From Chryseobacterium arachidis (GTDB taxonomy: Bacteria > Bacteroidota > Bacteroidia > Flavobacteriales > Weeksellaceae), in assembly GCF_900129245.1 (NCBI RefSeq), contig NZ_FQUT01000013.1, forward strand, positions 1 through 64,000: 64,000 nucleotides of DNA. Reading direction: 5' to 3'. Shown in pieces: positions 44,386 through 52,915 of the stretch. Position 1 is the first letter of the stretch, and every line of letters starts with the position of its first letter. Made by a program: the position numbers and the translations under genes. The notes beneath the pieces were generated by a model. The model was not told where the DNA came from. It searched no databases and worked only from the letters and a program-made list of their open reading frames with translations.

Positions 44386-45426
44386 CTAATATTTTTTAGA
44401 CTGAATTTCTTTAATAGGAATAAAAGCTCCGTTGATATAATCTATTTTCTGTTCGAAAGGATAAGCAGGATTGGAGGCTAGTAAAACTCCCATGGCTCCA
44501 AAAAACATTCCGATACCTACATTACCCATATTGAGGCCTCCGGATCTTAGTTTTCCTACGAAATAATAATCATTGTCTCTTTTTTCTGCTTTGGTAAAAA
44601 GATTTTCAATAGGAAGATAAATGTAAAGTTCACCTTTGTAAACTATGGCATAGATGTCATCTTTCTTGATCTCTTTTTCTTTCCCGTCAGCAGTTTCGTA
44701 GATTCTTACAATCTTTGGCATATTTCCATAAAATTTTGCATTGGTGATTTCCTGTTGAGGTTGCTGATTTTTTAAGGAAGCATAATCTTTATAAACACCA
44801 TCTTTTAATTGAGATGAATTAAACAGACTTATCGACTGTTTATCAATATCATCGAATTTTTTAATCTGATCAAAAGTATATTGTTCAGTTGTCTCAGGTT
44901 TTTTGGATACATTTTTAGCAATAAATTGACCAAGCATTTCACTGCCTTTTCTTAAGATGTCTTTTGTGACGTCCGAGTCTTTATGATCTACAACGGTATC
45001 TGTTTTTTCGAGTAGGGAATAGGTTCCATTTTCATTTTTAGCAAACAGGAAACCTTGAAAATAACAATAGCCAAACTCTGTAAATGCTTTAGAAACTTCG
45101 GCGAAATACAATTGTTTGAGATATAAAACCAGACTTCCGTTTTCTGTATTTTCACCATTTACACTATTTAATACACTTTGAAACTGGCTGGATAGAGGTG
45201 AGGTAGGAACAACTCTTGCTTTTGCGTTCAAAGCTCCTTGCTGAACAATTCCTATGGAAGTTGTATCCATTCTGTTATCAATAACTGTAATGGTTTTATA
45301 ATAGCTTTTATCTGCTTTTTGAGCAGGAAGACTGATGGTAAAATCTTCCGTCCGCTTTTGGGCTAGTATGGTTGAAGATAGACTGATGGCGATTAAAAGT
45401 GATATACTTTTAAAATTAATTTTCAT
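44386..45426 (-). CDS. Hypothetical exported protein
   Basis: The 346-residue product has a signal peptide (ISLLIAISLSSTILAQ). A beta-rich mature region carries TITVIDNRMDTTSIGIVQQG near 45 and YAIVYKGELYIYLPIENLFTKAEKRDNDYYFVGKL, and a short hydrophobic stretch near the C-terminus (GNVGIGMFFGAMGVLLA). No family was recognised. It is a single gene, convergent with the receptor gene and downstream of the icmF terminator. Confidence 0.75.
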   Translation of the reverse strand: MKINFKSISLLIAISLSSTILAQKRTEDFTISLPAQKADKSYYKTITVIDNRMDTTSIGIVQQGALNAKARVVPTSPLSSQFQSVLNSVNGENTENGSLVLYLKQLYFAEVSKAFTEFGYCYFQGFLFAKNENGTYSLLEKTDTVVDHKDSDVTKDILRKGSEMLGQFIAKNVSKKPETTEQYTFDQIKKFDDIDKQSISLFNSSQLKDGVYKDYASLKNQQPQQEITNAKFYGNMPKIVRIYETADGKEKEIKKDDIYAIVYKGELYIYLPIENLFTKAEKRDNDYYFVGKLRSGGLNMGNVGIGMFFGAMGVLLASNPAYPFEQKIDYINGAFIPIKEIQSKKY

Positions 45427-45483
45427 AATAGTTATTTTGTAGTGTGGTAACGGATAAAATAGATGTTTAGTTTATAAAAATAC

Positions 45484-45516
45484 AAAAAAACCTCAAAGAA
45501 AATTCCTTGAGGTTTT
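45484..45516 (-). terminator. Terminator of icmF
   Basis: AAAACCTCAA and TTGAGGTTTT form a perfect 10-bp stem with a T run on the minus strand, about 60 bp past the icmF stop codon. Confidence 0.82.
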
Positions 45517-45575
45517 GATTTATAATTATTGATACGTTTAGTAGTCAATAATTGCGTATCCGGCTATGGACCGGC

Positions 45576-48500
45576 CTACATATTTCTTCTGTACTTACCA
45601 CCTACTTCGAACAAAGCATTGGTAATCTGTCCAAGAGAACAGTATTTCACGGCATCCATCATCACTTCGAATAAGTTTTGTTGGTTGATTGCTGCGTGTT
45701 GTAAAGTTTTCAGAGCTTCTGCAGATTTATCTTGATTAGAATTTTGGAAATTATGAAGCATTTCAATCTGGAATTGCTTTTCTTCCTCAGTCGAACGGAT
45801 CACTTCTCCCGGACGAACGGTTGGCGAGCCGTCTTTCCCTAAAAAAGTATTTACTCCGATGATTGGATATTCTCCAGTGTGCTTCAACCATTCGTAATGC
45901 ATCGATTCTTCCTGGATTTTTGAACGTTGATACATCGTTTCCATTGCACCAAGAACTCCACCTCTTTCTGTAATTCTGTCGAATTCTGCATATACAGCTT
46001 CCTCAACTAAATCCGTCAATTCTTCAATAATAAATGAACCTTGCAGCGGATTTTCATTTTTCGCCAATCCTAATTCTTTGTTGATAATCAACTGGATCGC
46101 CATTGCTCTTCTTACCGATTGCTCAGTCGGAGTGGTAATTGCCTCGTCATAAGCATTGGTGTGCAATGAATTACAGTTATCGTAAATTGCGTAAAGCGCC
46201 TGAAGGGTTGTTCTAATGTCATTAAAATCAATCTCCTGAGCGTGAAGTGAACGTCCTGAAGTTTGAATGTGATATTTCAACATCTGGCTTCTTTCATCAG
46301 CGCCGTATTTCAACTTCATAGCTTTTGCCCATATTCTTCTCGCCACACGCCCGATTACTGAATATTCAGGGTCGATACCGTTGGAGAAGAAGAACGATAA
46401 ATTCGGTGCAAAATCATTGATGTCCATTCCTCTCGACAAATAATATTCCACATACGTGAAACCATTTGCCAACGTGAATGCCAACTGAGAAACCGGATTG
46501 GCCCCGGCTTCCGCAATGTGATATCCTGAAATTGAAACAGAGTAGAAGTTTCTTACTTTTTCTTTGATGAAATATTCCTGAACATCACCCATTAATCTCA
46601 AAGCAAATTCAGTAGAGAAAATACACGTGTTTTGAGCTTGGTCTTCTTTTAAAATATCAGCCTGAACGGTTCCACGAACGGTTGCAATGGTTTTAGCTTT
46701 AATTTCAGCATAAGCTTCTGCAGGAATGACTTCATCTCCCGTGATTCCTAATAATTTTAAACCTAAACCATTATTGGAAGGTGGCAATTCGCCGTTATAT
46801 TTCGGTCTTGCTAAACCTTTATCGTCGAATTTTGCTTTTAAAACTTCCTCAACTTTAGCCTCAAGCTTATGCTCAGCAATATATTTTTCAACATTCTGGT
46901 CGATAGCCGCATTCATAAAGAAAGCCAACAACATCGGAGCAGGTCCGTTAATGGTCATTGAAACGGATGTCAATGCATTAACCAAATCAAAACCTGAATA
47001 TAGTTTTTTAGCATCATCTAAAGTCGCAATAGAAACTCCTGCATTTCCGATTTTACCATAAATATCCGGTGGTAAAGCGGGATCTTGTCCATACAATGTT
47101 ACCGAGTCGAAAGCCGTAGACAAACGTTTTGCAGGCATTTCCGCAGAAACGTAGTGGAATCTTCTGTTGGTTCTTTCCGGCCCACCTTCTCCGGCGAACA
47201 TTCTCGTTGGATCTTCTCCGGTTCTTTTGAAAGGATAAATTCCCGCTGTGAAAGGGAATCCTCCCGGAAGATTTTCCTGACCTTTCCATTTAATCAAATC
47301 GCCCCAATCGTTGTATTTTGGTAACGCAATTTTTGGAATTCTTAAATGGGATAAAGATTCTGTTGAGGTCTCCACTTTAATTTCTTTTCCTCTCACAAAA
47401 TAGGAATAAAACTCTTCATGGAAAGCCTTTTTCGTATCGTCCCAGGTTTTTAGGAAGTCGATGTTTTCCTGTTGAAGCTCTTTTTCTGCTTTTTGATATT
47501 CAGCGTCTAAAGTTTCATTGGAAATGATTTTTTTAACGCCATCAATATGATACATTGTTCTTGCTAATTCAGCTTGTTTTTCAATGTTGGCATCATATTG
47601 CCTGTTGTTTTCAACGATTTCAGAAAGGTAACGAACTCTTTTTGGAGGAATGATCGTTACTTCGTCTGTAATTTCCTGTTCAACAAAACCTTGTAGATTT
47701 AAACCAGCAAATTTATCGTTGACTTTAGAAACCAATCTGTTGTATAATTCAGTTGTGCCGTGATCGTTGAACTGAGATGCCTTTGTTGCATAAACCGGCA
47801 TTTCATCCAATGGCTGTTCCCATAATAAATGGTTTCTCTGGAACTGTTTTCTAACCGCCTGAAGTGCATCAAGAGCTCCTCTTTTATCGGATTTATTTAA
47901 AGCCACCAAATCGGCATAATCCAACATATCGATTTTTTCCAACTGTGTAGAAGCCCCATATTCAGGAGTCATCACATACATTGAAACATCAGCAAAATCC
48001 GAAACTTCCGAACCAGATTGCCCGATCCCTGAAGTTTCAAGGACGATAACATCTGGATGAGCTAATTTTAAAACATTCAAAGCAGAATGGATGAACGGAG
48101 AAACCGAAACGTTGTTTTCTCTTGTCGCCATCGAACGCATATAAACTCTTGGATCATTGATCGCGTTCATACGGATTCTGTCTCCCAAAAGTGCACCTCC
48201 GGTTTTCTTTTTCGAAGGGTCTATTGAAATAATGGCAATTTTTTTATCAGGATTTGAACGGATAAAACGTCTTACCAATTCGTCTGTTAATGAAGATTTT
48301 CCTGCTCCACCAGTACCTGTGATACCGATGATCGGAATATTTAAATCTTTTGATTTTTCGTCGATAGCAGCAACCAATTCCGGTTTTTCTTCTGAGAAGT
48401 TTTCAACGGCAGAAATGATTTTTGCAATGCTTGTAGAGTTTTCAAAACTGATTGAATCTAAATCACTTGCCTCCACTTCTTTTCCTGTTGCGAAATCTGA

Positions 48501-48923
48501 ACGTTGAACCAAATCGTCAATCATTCCCTGTAGACCAAGCTCACGGCCGTCATCCGGAGAATAAATTCTGTCGATTCCGTAAGCCATAATATCTTCGATC
48601 TCTTCAGGTAGAATTACACCGCCGCCGCCGCCAAAGATTTTGATTTGCGGCGAGTTTTTTTCTCTTAAAAGATCGTAGATGTATTTGAAATATTCGTTGT
48701 GACCACCTTGGTAAGAAGTTAAGGCAATCGCATTGGCATCTTCCTGAATAGCTGTATTTACAACTTCCTCTGCAGATTTGTCGTGACCAAGGTGGATGAC
48801 TTCACATCCTGTTCCCTGAATCACACGACGCATGATATTGATTGCAGCATCATGACCATCAAACAATGATGCAGCGGTCACGATTCTGACTTTATTTTTG
48901 GGAGTATATTTTTGGGTTTCCAT
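45576..48923 (-). CDS. icmF: Fused isobutyryl-CoA mutase/GTPase IcmF
   Basis: The 1115-residue product is the IcmF fusion. Residues about 10-150 are a cobalamin-binding domain (FDGHDAAINIMRR, CEVIHLGHDKS, LTSYQGGH), about 190-450 a MeaI/ArgK-type GTPase chaperone (GITGTGGAGKSSLTDEL Walker A, IDPSKKKTGGALLGDR, NKSDKRGALDAL), and about 540-1090 the mutase barrel (PFTAGIYPFKRTGEDPTRMFAGEG, SISGYHIAEAGANPVSQ). It interconverts isobutyryl-CoA and butyryl-CoA using adenosylcobalamin, or related substrates such as pivalyl-CoA. Single-gene transcript with its own -7 box and terminator. The cobalamin motif DGHDAA has alanine where the classical DxHxxG has glycine. Confidence 0.94.
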   Translation of the reverse strand: METQKYTPKNKVRIVTAASLFDGHDAAINIMRRVIQGTGCEVIHLGHDKSAEEVVNTAIQEDANAIALTSYQGGHNEYFKYIYDLLREKNSPQIKIFGGGGGVILPEEIEDIMAYGIDRIYSPDDGRELGLQGMIDDLVQRSDFATGKEVEASDLDSISFENSTSIAKIISAVENFSEEKPELVAAIDEKSKDLNIPIIGITGTGGAGKSSLTDELVRRFIRSNPDKKIAIISIDPSKKKTGGALLGDRIRMNAINDPRVYMRSMATRENNVSVSPFIHSALNVLKLAHPDVIVLETSGIGQSGSEVSDFADVSMYVMTPEYGASTQLEKIDMLDYADLVALNKSDKRGALDALQAVRKQFQRNHLLWEQPLDEMPVYATKASQFNDHGTTELYNRLVSKVNDKFAGLNLQGFVEQEITDEVTIIPPKRVRYLSEIVENNRQYDANIEKQAELARTMYHIDGVKKIISNETLDAEYQKAEKELQQENIDFLKTWDDTKKAFHEEFYSYFVRGKEIKVETSTESLSHLRIPKIALPKYNDWGDLIKWKGQENLPGGFPFTAGIYPFKRTGEDPTRMFAGEGGPERTNRRFHYVSAEMPAKRLSTAFDSVTLYGQDPALPPDIYGKIGNAGVSIATLDDAKKLYSGFDLVNALTSVSMTINGPAPMLLAFFMNAAIDQNVEKYIAEHKLEAKVEEVLKAKFDDKGLARPKYNGELPPSNNGLGLKLLGITGDEVIPAEAYAEIKAKTIATVRGTVQADILKEDQAQNTCIFSTEFALRLMGDVQEYFIKEKVRNFYSVSISGYHIAEAGANPVSQLAFTLANGFTYVEYYLSRGMDINDFAPNLSFFFSNGIDPEYSVIGRVARRIWAKAMKLKYGADERSQMLKYHIQTSGRSLHAQEIDFNDIRTTLQALYAIYDNCNSLHTNAYDEAITTPTEQSVRRAMAIQLIINKELGLAKNENPLQGSFIIEELTDLVEEAVYAEFDRITERGGVLGAMETMYQRSKIQEESMHYEWLKHTGEYPIIGVNTFLGKDGSPTVRPGEVIRSTEEEKQFQIEMLHNFQNSNQDKSAEALKTLQHAAINQQNLFEVMMDAVKYCSLGQITNALFEVGGKYRRNM

Positions 48924-48949
48924 AAAAAACTAGAAAATTTCTGAATTTT

Positions 48950-48957
48950 CAAATATA
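48950..48957 (-). promoter_or_regulatory. -7 promoter box TATATTTG of icmF
   Basis: Perfect TAnnTTTG on the minus strand, 27 bp before the icmF ATG. The remaining spacer up to 49145 is AT-rich with no gene. Confidence 0.45.
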
Positions 48958-49145
48958 ATAATAAAATAGAAACCTGAGATTTAAGTTTAATGTTTTGATT
49001 TTTAAATAATTAATTAAAATTAAGGTGTTGGAATTTAACCAACAGAACAAACATTCGTTTAAAATAAGATTTATAGTAAAGGTAAAGGTTAAGTTGAGGT
49101 ATTATTTTAAGATTACTCCTATTCTGAATCTCAAATTAATTTCTC

Positions 49146-49153
49146 TAATTTTG
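49146..49153 (+). promoter_or_regulatory. -7 promoter box TAATTTTG
   Basis: Perfect box 17 bp before the start codon at 49171, no -33 found. Confidence 0.45.
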
Positions 49154-49170
49154 CATCATATATATAAGGT

Positions 49171-49503
49171 ATGAAAAAAGCATTGCTCTATTTTGCGTTG
49201 GGAACGGTTCTGAGTTTTTTGATCAATTATTTCTTTTACAGTTCAGAAAATATCGGGCTTGATATTTATTATGCTCTTGCTTTTGGTTTTGCATGGGGAG
49301 TTGCCTATTATCTGGACACACCGAATTTCACGTTACCGCAAAAGCTAGGTCTGTCTTTCGTGGCGATGGGAATTTTAGTGGCTGTCGGAACAGTGATCTT
49401 CAATTTGGAGCTTGCCATTCCTTCCATTTTAAAATTTTCAACCGTATTTGTGGCGTATTATTTAATAGCGAGTTTCAGAGCGAATAAAACGCTTCGAGGC
49501 TAA
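49171..49503 (+). CDS. Small four-helix membrane protein
   Basis: The 110-residue product has about four hydrophobic segments (LLYFALGTVLSFLINYFF, IYYALAFGFAWGVAYYL, LGLSFVAMGILVAVGTVIF, FSTVFVAYYLIASF) with short loops, indicating an integral inner-membrane protein. No family or partner was recognised. It stands alone between icmF and the ribosomal protein operon. Confidence 0.75.
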   Translation: MKKALLYFALGTVLSFLINYFFYSSENIGLDIYYALAFGFAWGVAYYLDTPNFTLPQKLGLSFVAMGILVAVGTVIFNLELAIPSILKFSTVFVAYYLIASFRANKTLRG

Positions 49504-49634
49504 TCTGGAAATTTTTCTCTAAACACCGATCACATTATTAATAACTTACCTTATATTCAAGGTTGTGCTACAATTGGCAGAGATGCGTATTTTTAAAATA
49601 AAACAGTTAATCAGCGGATTAAATAAAATATGTT

Positions 49635-49664
49635 TTTGCATTCCGAAAATAATTTGTACCTTTG
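49635..49664 (+). promoter_or_regulatory. Promoter of rplM-rpsI and leader palindrome
   Basis: TTTG (49635-49638) and TACCTTTG (49657-49664) are 18 bp apart, a perfect consensus pair. The 46-nt leader begins with a small palindrome CCCTTTTAAGGG (49669-49680), possibly for autoregulation by a ribosomal protein. Confidence 0.72.
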
Positions 49665-49710
49665 CACACCCTTTTAAGGGAAAATTATGTTTAATCTTTA
49701 ACTAAAACGT

Positions 49711-50166
49711 GTGAATACATTAAGTTACAAAACTGTTTCAGCGAACAAAGCTACTGCTAATAAAGAATGGGTTGTGGTAGACGCTGAAGGACAACCGTTG
49801 GGAAGACTAGCTTCTACGGTTGCAAAGATTTTGAGAGGTAAGCACAAAACGAACTACACACCTCACGTAGATTGTGGTGATAACGTAATCGTTTTGAACG
49901 CTGGGAAAGTTACTCTTTCTGGAAACAAGTGGAACGACAAGACTTATATCTGGCATACAGGTTACCCTGGAGGACAGAAGTCTATGACTGCAGCTGAACT
50001 TCAAAAGAAAGATTCTTTAAAAGTATTGGAAAAATCTGTAAAAGGTATGTTGCCTAAGAACAGATTGGGAGCTGCTTTATTAAAGAACCTTTACTTATAT
50101 GAAGGAACTGAGCACAAACATGAAGCTCAACAGCCTAAAACAATTAATGTTAACGAATTTAAATAA
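49711..50166 (+). CDS. rplM: Large ribosomal subunit protein uL13
   Basis: The 151-residue product is uL13: KEWVVVDAEGQPLGRLAS, then HVDCGDNVIVLNAGKV, KTYIWHTGYPGG and GMLPKNRLG. It begins with a GTG codon, the only start fitting the family N-terminus MNTLSYKTVSANKATANKEW. First gene of an operon with rpsI, which follows after 7 bp. Confidence 0.97.
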   Translation: MNTLSYKTVSANKATANKEWVVVDAEGQPLGRLASTVAKILRGKHKTNYTPHVDCGDNVIVLNAGKVTLSGNKWNDKTYIWHTGYPGGQKSMTAAELQKKDSLKVLEKSVKGMLPKNRLGAALLKNLYLYEGTEHKHEAQQPKTINVNEFK

Positions 50167-50173
50167 TTAATTT

Positions 50174-50560
50174 ATGTCTATAGTTCACAAAATCGGAAGA
50201 AGAAAAACTTCTGTAGCTAGAGTTTATGTAAAGCCAGGAACTGGTGTTATTACAGTAAACGGTAAAGAAGCTGCAACTTATTTCTCTACAGACGTGATGG
50301 TTTACAAATTGAACCAACCGTTCATCCTTTCTGAAACTGTTGGTCAGTACGATGTTACTGTAAACGTTTTCGGTGGTGGAAATACTGGTCAGGCAGAAGC
50401 TATCAGATTAGGTATTTCAAGAGCTTTATGCGAAATCAACGCTGAATTCAGATTAGCATTGAAACCAGCTGGTTTACTTACAAGAGACGCAAGAATGGTG
50501 GAAAGAAAGAAGCCAGGTCAGAAAAAAGCAAGAAAGAGATTCCAATTCTCAAAACGTTAA
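50174..50560 (+). CDS. rpsI: Small ribosomal subunit protein uS9
   Basis: The 128-residue product is uS9: HKIGRRKTSVARVYVKPG, NVFGGGNTGQAEAIRLGISRAL, and the C-terminal tail KKPGQKKARKRFQFSKR whose last arginine contacts the P-site tRNA. Standard partner of rplM. Confidence 0.97.
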   Translation: MSIVHKIGRRKTSVARVYVKPGTGVITVNGKEAATYFSTDVMVYKLNQPFILSETVGQYDVTVNVFGGGNTGQAEAIRLGISRALCEINAEFRLALKPAGLLTRDARMVERKKPGQKKARKRFQFSKR

Positions 50561-50569
50561 TTTTTTTCA

Positions 50570-50633
50570 GACATCAGATTGGAGATGTCAGATTTCAGAC
50601 CTTTTTTCGTCTGCTATCTTATATCTGAAATCT
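50570..50633 (+). promoter_or_regulatory. Two dyad symmetries between rpsI and rpsB
   Basis: GACATC (50570-50575) and GATGTC (50584-50589) form a short stem. AGATTTCAGA (50590-50599) and TCTGAAATCT (50624-50633) form a perfect 10-bp stem with a T-rich loop. They lie in the 186-bp spacer before rpsB. They could be a partial terminator, processing site or S2 leader. Much of the spacer is made of the word TCAGA/TGTCAGA, similar to other flavobacterial spacers. Confidence 0.5.
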
Positions 50634-50746
50634 ATTAATCTAATTTTAAAAATTGCCCGTTACGTTTAGCATCCAAACACTTCTCCCATCTAAAGAAGTT
50701 GTTGATTGTTTAAAAAACGGAAAGTAAACTAACAAAAACAGAAAAC

Positions 50747-51508
50747 ATGGCAAAAGCAAATGTAAAAGACCTTCTAGAGGCTGGTGTACACTTCGGTCAC
50801 ATGACTAGAAAGTGGAATCCAAATATGGCTCCATACATTTTTATGGAGAAAAACGGTATTCACATTGTAGACTTACATAAAACAGTAGTTAAATTGGATG
50901 AAGCTTGTAACGCTTTAGAAAAATTAACTTCTGCAGGTAAAAAAGTTCTTTTCGTAGCTACTAAAAAGCAAGCGAAAGAAGTTGTTGCAAAACACGCTGC
51001 TGAACTTAATATGCCTTATATTACAGAAAGATGGCCTGGTGGTATGTTAACGAACTTCGTTACAATCAGAAAGGCTGTAAAGAAAATGAACGCTATCGAC
51101 AAAATGAAAAAAGATGGTACGTTCGAAACTTTATCTAAAAAAGAAAGATTACAGGTAGACAGACAAAGAGCTAACTTGGAGAAAAACTTAGGTTCTATCT
51201 CAGACATGGTTCGTCTTCCTTCTGCAATCTTCGTTGTAGATATCATGAGAGAACACATCGCGGTAACTGAAGCTAAGAAATTAGGTATTCCAGTTTTCGG
51301 TATTGTTGATACAAACTCTGACCCAAGAAAAGTTGATTTCGTTATCCCTGGAAACGATGATGCTTCTAAATCTATCGATATGATCCTGAGCATTGTTTCA
51401 GATTCTATCAAAGAAGGTCAGTCTCAGAGAAAAGCTGATAAAGAAAAATCTAAAGAAGAAGGAGAAGTAGTATCTGCTGATAAAGATGCTGATTTCGATG
51501 CTGAATAA
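50747..51508 (+). CDS. rpsB: Small ribosomal subunit protein uS2
   Basis: The 253-residue product is uS2: LEAGVHFGHMTRKWNPNM, NGIHIVDLHKTV, VLFVATKKQAKEV, RWPGGMLTNF and PVFGIVDTNSDPRKVDFVIPGND. The C-terminus is an acidic tail (SKEEGEVVSADKDADFDAE). In most bacteria tsf follows rpsB, but here a strong terminator follows and the next gene is on the other strand. Confidence 0.97.
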   Translation: MAKANVKDLLEAGVHFGHMTRKWNPNMAPYIFMEKNGIHIVDLHKTVVKLDEACNALEKLTSAGKKVLFVATKKQAKEVVAKHAAELNMPYITERWPGGMLTNFVTIRKAVKKMNAIDKMKKDGTFETLSKKERLQVDRQRANLEKNLGSISDMVRLPSAIFVVDIMREHIAVTEAKKLGIPVFGIVDTNSDPRKVDFVIPGNDDASKSIDMILSIVSDSIKEGQSQRKADKEKSKEEGEVVSADKDADFDAE

Positions 51509-51530
51509 TTAAAGATTTTCTTTACTATAG

Positions 51531-51567
51531 AAAAACCGCTGAATGATTAAATTCAGCGGTTTTTTAT
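51531..51567 (+). terminator. Terminator after rpsB
   Basis: AAAAACCGCTGAAT and ATTCAGCGGTTTTT form a perfect 14-bp stem with a 6-nt loop and a T run, about 22 bp after the rpsB stop. Confidence 0.92.
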
Positions 51568-51620
51568 TTTTTGATAAGGGCTCAATTTTATTTTATAGTA
51601 GGCTTAATCTATTATTTAAC

Positions 51621-52085
51621 TTAATTCGAAAGTGTAATATTATAAGAAGAACTGATGAACTTAGTTTTCTGATACACTACATTGCATATCATCCCAGAAA
51701 GGTTATAATTCTGATTTTTTGGGACCATTGCCGAACCTATTTTATTGGCTCCGATCGGAATTTTTTTAAAGTAATTGTTACCGCTTATTGTTAAAACCAT
51801 ATTGCAACGGGATTTGTTTTCTACCGTAATTGACGTATTCGGACTGTCATCGGAACCGTTTAAAAGATCCGTTAAAACGGCTGCCGTTTCAGATTTATAG
51901 GTCTTCATTAATGTCTGATATTCTGTTTCAGTCTGCGCGGCAGGAGAAATACGGGTTCCTGTATTGGATGAAACAGGTTGAGTTTTCTTTACCGGAATAT
52001 TTGTTGTTCTGTACTGCCTTGCTTCACAACTGTTCAGGAATATTGTTGCCATCATTGAAGCCAAAAGGAAAGTAGTGGTTCTCAT
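51621..52085 (-). CDS. DUF6759-like lipoprotein
   Basis: The ATG at 52085 (MRTTTFLLASMMATIFLNSC) gives a lipobox near residue 20; an ATG at 52118 would add 11 residues. The 154-residue product has a low-complexity linker and a C-terminal domain (TSITVENKSRCNMVLTISGNNYFKKIPIGANKIGSAMVPK) that is paralogous to the C-terminus of the 52916 gene (IVMIENRSDCNIIVRIEG, KYRLPIPAHEDNSIVVQKG). Both share conserved cysteines and the final YQK/ASQKT segment. The domain is probably DUF6759 (name from memory). Function unknown. Confidence 0.72.
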   Translation of the reverse strand: MRTTTFLLASMMATIFLNSCEARQYRTTNIPVKKTQPVSSNTGTRISPAAQTETEYQTLMKTYKSETAAVLTDLLNGSDDSPNTSITVENKSRCNMVLTISGNNYFKKIPIGANKIGSAMVPKNQNYNLSGMICNVVYQKTKFISSSYNITLSN

Positions 52086-52131
52086 GAAAATTTTCGAAGG
52101 ATAAGTATTCAATTTCATATTGTATTCAATT

Positions 52132-52156
52132 GAAAAAGGATGTAAAAATACATCCT
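52132..52156 (-). terminator. Terminator of trmB
   Basis: AGGATGTA and TACATCCT form a perfect 8-bp stem with a 4-nt loop and T residues on the minus strand, 12 bp after the trmB stop. Confidence 0.75.
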
Positions 52157-52168
52157 CTATCGTTTTTT

Positions 52169-52846
52169 TTAGTTTATTCTGAATTTTATATAAGTAATTG
52201 TTTTTCCTTTAGCAGAAAACAATTCTTCATAATATGTTCTGATATCTCTTAAATGGGGTGTATTCGGATCGTATTCCGGTGCGCCGTAAATATCGTGGTG
52301 AGCAGTAATGATTTCATAACCTGCACCCTGTAAATATCCCAAAGTATAGCCGTGAAGAAACTCAGAATCTGTTTTTAAGTGAACAATTCCTCCCGGTTTT
52401 AAGAATTTTTTATATCGTTCTAAAAAATCGGGATGAGTAAGCCTGTGCTTGGTACGTTTGTATTTAATCTGGGGATCCGGGAAGGTGATCCATATTTCAT
52501 CCACTTCATTTTCACCAAAGAAATAATCTACAAGCTCAATTTGAGTTCTCAGAAATGCTACGTTTGTCATTCCGTTATCCACAGCTTCCTTCGCCCCAAA
52601 CCAGAATCTTGCTCCTTTGATATCGACTCCGATAAAGTTTTTCTCAGGGAAAGTTTTGGCAAGGCCTACCGAGTATTCTCCTTTCCCACAACCCAGTTCC
52701 AAAACGATAGGATGATCATTTTTAAAGAAATCCGTTCTCCATTTTCCTTTAAGATCGAAGCCGTTCAAAGCATCTTCTCTTGTCGGTTGAATAACATTTG
52801 GTAGTATTTTGTTTTCGGCGAATCTTGCTAATTTATTTTTACCCAT
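52169..52846 (-). CDS. trmB: tRNA (guanine-N7-)-methyltransferase
   Basis: The 225-residue product methylates guanine-46 of tRNA with S-adenosylmethionine. Family motifs are visible: LELGCGKGEYSVGLAKTFPEKNFIGVDIKGAR, EIWITFPDPQIKYKRTKHRLTHPDFLERY, and HLKTDSEFLHGYT. It lies between two DUF6759-like genes, on the same strand. A TAATTTTG box stands 21 bp before the ATG. Confidence 0.95.
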   Translation of the reverse strand: MGKNKLARFAENKILPNVIQPTREDALNGFDLKGKWRTDFFKNDHPIVLELGCGKGEYSVGLAKTFPEKNFIGVDIKGARFWFGAKEAVDNGMTNVAFLRTQIELVDYFFGENEVDEIWITFPDPQIKYKRTKHRLTHPDFLERYKKFLKPGGIVHLKTDSEFLHGYTLGYLQGAGYEIITAHHDIYGAPEYDPNTPHLRDIRTYYEELFSAKGKTITYIKFRIN

Positions 52847-52866
52847 GAGACATTTCTAAAATCTTG

Positions 52867-52874
52867 CAAAATTA
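52867..52874 (-). promoter_or_regulatory. -7 promoter box TAATTTTG of trmB
   Basis: Perfect TAnnTTTG on the minus strand, 21 bp before the trmB start; a TTTG lies 12 bp upstream, shorter than the usual gap. Confidence 0.45.
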
Positions 52875-52915
52875 ATGAAAATTAGGCAAATGCTTTGTCT
52901 TAAATACTAAAAATA

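Noticed and set aside
45529..45735. Open frame opposite the end of icmF
   Set aside because: Shadow of the icmF frame.
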